Below are positions 6,057-6,927 of a DNA stretch of 6,927 nt, piece by piece. The position numbers and the translations under genes are program-made. Position 1 is the stretch's first letter. The number at the start of each line of letters is the position of its first letter. This DNA is from an uncultured Bacteroidales bacterium (GTDB taxonomy: Bacteria; Bacteroidota; Bacteroidia; Bacteroidales; UBA932): positions 1-6,927 of the forward strand of contig CAKULN010000085.1 of the NCBI GenBank assembly GCA_934667175.1, in the 5' to 3' direction. The notes beneath the pieces were generated by a model. That model ran no database searches. It saw only the letters and a program-made list of their open reading frames with translations, and had not been told where the DNA came from.

Positions 6057-6261
6057 TCAGTTCATCTGTTCTTACCGGTGCAAGCTCATAACCGAACATT
6101 GCAAGCACCTGATTAACCTTATCCATCCTGAGCGTCGGCTTTCCCTGCTCAAGCTGACGCACGAAATTAAGACCCACGCCACATTTTAATGCGAGGTCTT
6201 CCTGTGTCAACCCATACTCCTTCCGGAGAGATTTGAGTTTTGCAGACAATAGTGTCTTCAT
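6043..6261 (-). CDS. hipB: Xre-family DNA-binding regulator (HipB-like)
   Basis: The 72-residue product is almost entirely one Xre/Cro-type helix-turn-helix domain. Helices two and three are 'LTQEDLALKCG' (18-28) and 'GLNFVRQLEQG' (30-40), followed by 'TLRMDKVNQVLAMFGYEL' (43-60), typical of HipB proteins. It lacks any extra effector domain. HipB binds its own promoter as a dimer and recruits the kinase complex for repression. The start ATG lies 2 bases from the end of a 28-base inverted repeat (6263-6290) that covers the -7 element, so autorepression is very likely. It is the first gene of the hip operon, and its stop overlaps the hipS start by 14 bases. Confidence 0.92.
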   Translation of the reverse strand: MKTLLSAKLKSLRKEYGLTQEDLALKCGVGLNFVRQLEQGKPTLRMDKVNQVLAMFGYELAPVRTDELNEKS

Positions 6262-6262
6262 A

Positions 6263-6290
6263 ATATTTACATCCTATCTAATGCAAATAT
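6263..6290. promoter_or_regulatory. Candidate HipB operator O1 (10-base inverted repeat, 8-base spacer)
   Basis: On the plus strand the arms are ATATTTACAT (6263-6272) and ATGCAAATAT (6281-6290), matching as inverted repeats at 9 of 10 positions around an 8-base spacer. E. coli HipB sites also have 8-base spacing (TATCC-N8-GGATA), although the arms differ. The repeat overlaps the -7 element and ends 2 bases from the hipB start codon, so a bound dimer would block transcription initiation. Confidence 0.65.
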
Positions 6291-6291
6291 A
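6284..6291 (-). promoter_or_regulatory. -7 promoter element of the hip operon
   Basis: The minus strand reads TATATTTG, a full match to the Bacteroidota -7 consensus TAnnTTTG. It is 22 bases upstream of the hipB ATG, giving a leader of only about 15-17 bases. No clear TTTG -33 element is seen at the usual distance. It lies inside operator O1. Confidence 0.6.
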
Positions 6292-6302
6292 GCAAACCTT
6301 AT

Positions 6303-6330
6303 TAAATTATATTATATCGAATGTAAAATA
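6303..6330. promoter_or_regulatory. Candidate second, degenerate HipB operator O2
   Basis: The arm ATGTAAAATA (6321-6330) resembles the O1 arms. At the same 8-base spacing its partner TAAATTATAT (6303-6312) matches the O1 left arm at 6 of 10 positions. Its centre is exactly 40 bases, about four helical turns, from the centre of O1, which would place two dimers on the same face of the DNA. The region is very A/T-rich, so chance similarity is possible. Confidence 0.35.
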
Positions 6331-6360
6331 TGCCGACATTTGAAAATTGCATTGTTTCGG

Positions 6361-6390
6361 ATATAAAAATTGCGCCAAATACTCTTTGGC
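6361..6390 (-). terminator. Candidate intrinsic terminator of the EFR1-type ferredoxin gene
   Basis: On the minus strand GCCAAA, a 5-base loop and TTTGGC (6390-6374) form a perfect 6-base-pair stem, followed after GCA by ATTTTTAT. It lies about 83 bases downstream of the ferredoxin stop codon and before the hip promoter, the expected place to end transcription of the upstream gene. The stem is short and has three G-C pairs, so efficiency may be modest. Confidence 0.45.
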
Positions 6391-6473
6391 AGTTCAACGT
6401 ATAATATTGTGCCGACAGCTTGTGTTTTCCGTCAACTACTTCAGCGGCCTTATCCGCAAATCAAACTGGGATG

Positions 6474-6927
6474 TCATCGGTGCTGACTGTTTGCGGCACG
6501 GAGGTCGGCGAGGGAGACGTTCTCGTTGCGGTAGCGGGCATCGGGGTTCAGTTCTCCACGGGACAGCAGCGGGTCATCTTCCAACTTGGCGAATTGGATG
6601 GCTTTCTGCGGGCAGTTCTGGATGCAGGCGAAGCAGAACTCGCAGTCTCCAGATGTTTTGACTGAGTCATCGTCCAACGTATAGTTGCCACAAGGACACA
6701 TATCCACGCAGACTCCGCACTGGACGCAGGCGTCCGTTATTACAAAGTACTTCTCGCTACGCTTGAGAAAACCGACCTCGGGGTCAATGCCGGTGTATGC
6801 GAGGAAGCCGTTGTGCTGCATTCGCTCCTCGTCCGTGGCAGGCTCTACCCACTGCTTCTTCTCGCCGATTTCGGCCTTGATCTTTGACAGATTCTCCGGA
6901 ATATGCTTGTCGATCTTTCGCTGTTCG
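6474..6927 (-). CDS. EFR1-type ferredoxin, C-terminal part (5' end outside the window)
   Basis: The frame is open to the window edge, so the internal ATG at 6821 is not the start. It lies within conserved sequence that begins upstream ('KKQWVEPATDEER'). The visible 150 residues carry two [4Fe-4S] binding motifs of the bacterial ferredoxin type. The first, CxxCxxCxxxCP, lies in 'ACVQCGVCVDMCPCG' (6729-6685). The second is in 'DCEFCFACIQNCPQKAI' (around 6644-6598). The arrangement, with 'GFLKRSEKYFVITDACVQCG' and the tail 'NPDARYRNENVSLADL', matches EFR1-family proteins, which have an N-terminal flavodoxin domain and move electrons; that domain would lie beyond 6927. The redox partner is unknown. 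It is followed by a candidate terminator, so it is not part of the hip operon. Confidence 0.88.
   Translation of the reverse strand, partial: EQRKIDKHIPENLSKIKAEIGEKKQWVEPATDEERMQHNGFLAYTGIDPEVGFLKRSEKYFVITDACVQCGVCVDMCPCGNYTLDDDSVKTSGDCEFCFACIQNCPQKAIQFAKLEDDPLLSRGELNPDARYRNENVSLADLRAANSQHR

Noticed and set aside
6444..6457. GCGG-N6-CCGC inverted repeat downstream of the ferredoxin gene
   Set aside because: Only a 4-base stem and no T-tract on the minus strand; the 6361-6390 site is a better terminator.
6347..6665. Plus-strand frames opposite the ferredoxin gene
   Set aside because: The minus-strand frame has two complete [4Fe-4S] cysteine motifs, while the plus-strand translations are rich in Arg and Gly with no recognisable features.

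Overview
The window looks like chromosomal DNA from a Bacteroidota bacterium, probably of the order Bacteroidales. The reasons are the TAnnTTTG-type -7 elements upstream of the two operons, exported proteins whose signal peptides end in '...AQ', an ECF sigma operon of the Bacteroides style, an EFR1-type ferredoxin, retropepsin-like exported proteins, and a split HipA kinase with the N-terminal Cys/His motif usual in gut Bacteroidales. I cannot assign a genus. All genes except the first are on the minus strand. There are no RNA genes, CRISPR arrays or insertion sequences that I can support.

Layout from left to right. Positions 1-444 (+) hold the C-terminal part of a retropepsin-like protein, converging on the next operon. 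Positions 458-3731 (-) are one compact five-gene operon. Read in the direction of transcription it encodes an exported His/Cys-rich protein with a winged-helix-like C-terminus, an ECF sigma factor, a small single-pass membrane protein in the anti-sigma position, an exported Spy/CpxP-like helical protein, and a lipoprotein that fuses a SUMF1/FGE-like domain to an alpha/beta hydrolase. Neighbouring genes overlap by 8, 8 and 14 bases or are 7 bases apart. A 129-base leader upstream (3732-3860) carries a candidate promoter and a perfect 12-base palindrome.

Positions 3861-6261 (-) are a second operon, hipB-hipS-hipT followed 5 bases later by a second retropepsin-like gene. The hip part is a tripartite HipBST-type toxin-antitoxin system: an Xre regulator, a stand-alone HipA N-terminal domain and a kinase. 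It is visibly more AT-rich than its surroundings. A 28-base inverted repeat with an 8-base spacer, plus a weaker copy exactly 40 bases away, sits on the promoter and is the likely HipB operator. The retropepsin-like gene is broken by an in-frame TAA, with conserved sequence continuing in the same frame for 61 more codons. It also appears to lack the catalytic half of its first lobe.

Positions 6262-6473 are intergenic and contain the hip promoter/operator and a candidate terminator for the gene to the right. Positions 6474-6927 (-) are the C-terminal half of an EFR1-type ferredoxin running off the window edge.

The parts most worth attention are the hip operon with its operator pair and broken protease-like passenger, the exported winged-helix-like protein co-transcribed with a sigma factor, and the SUMF1-hydrolase lipoprotein that lacks the FGE catalytic cysteines.
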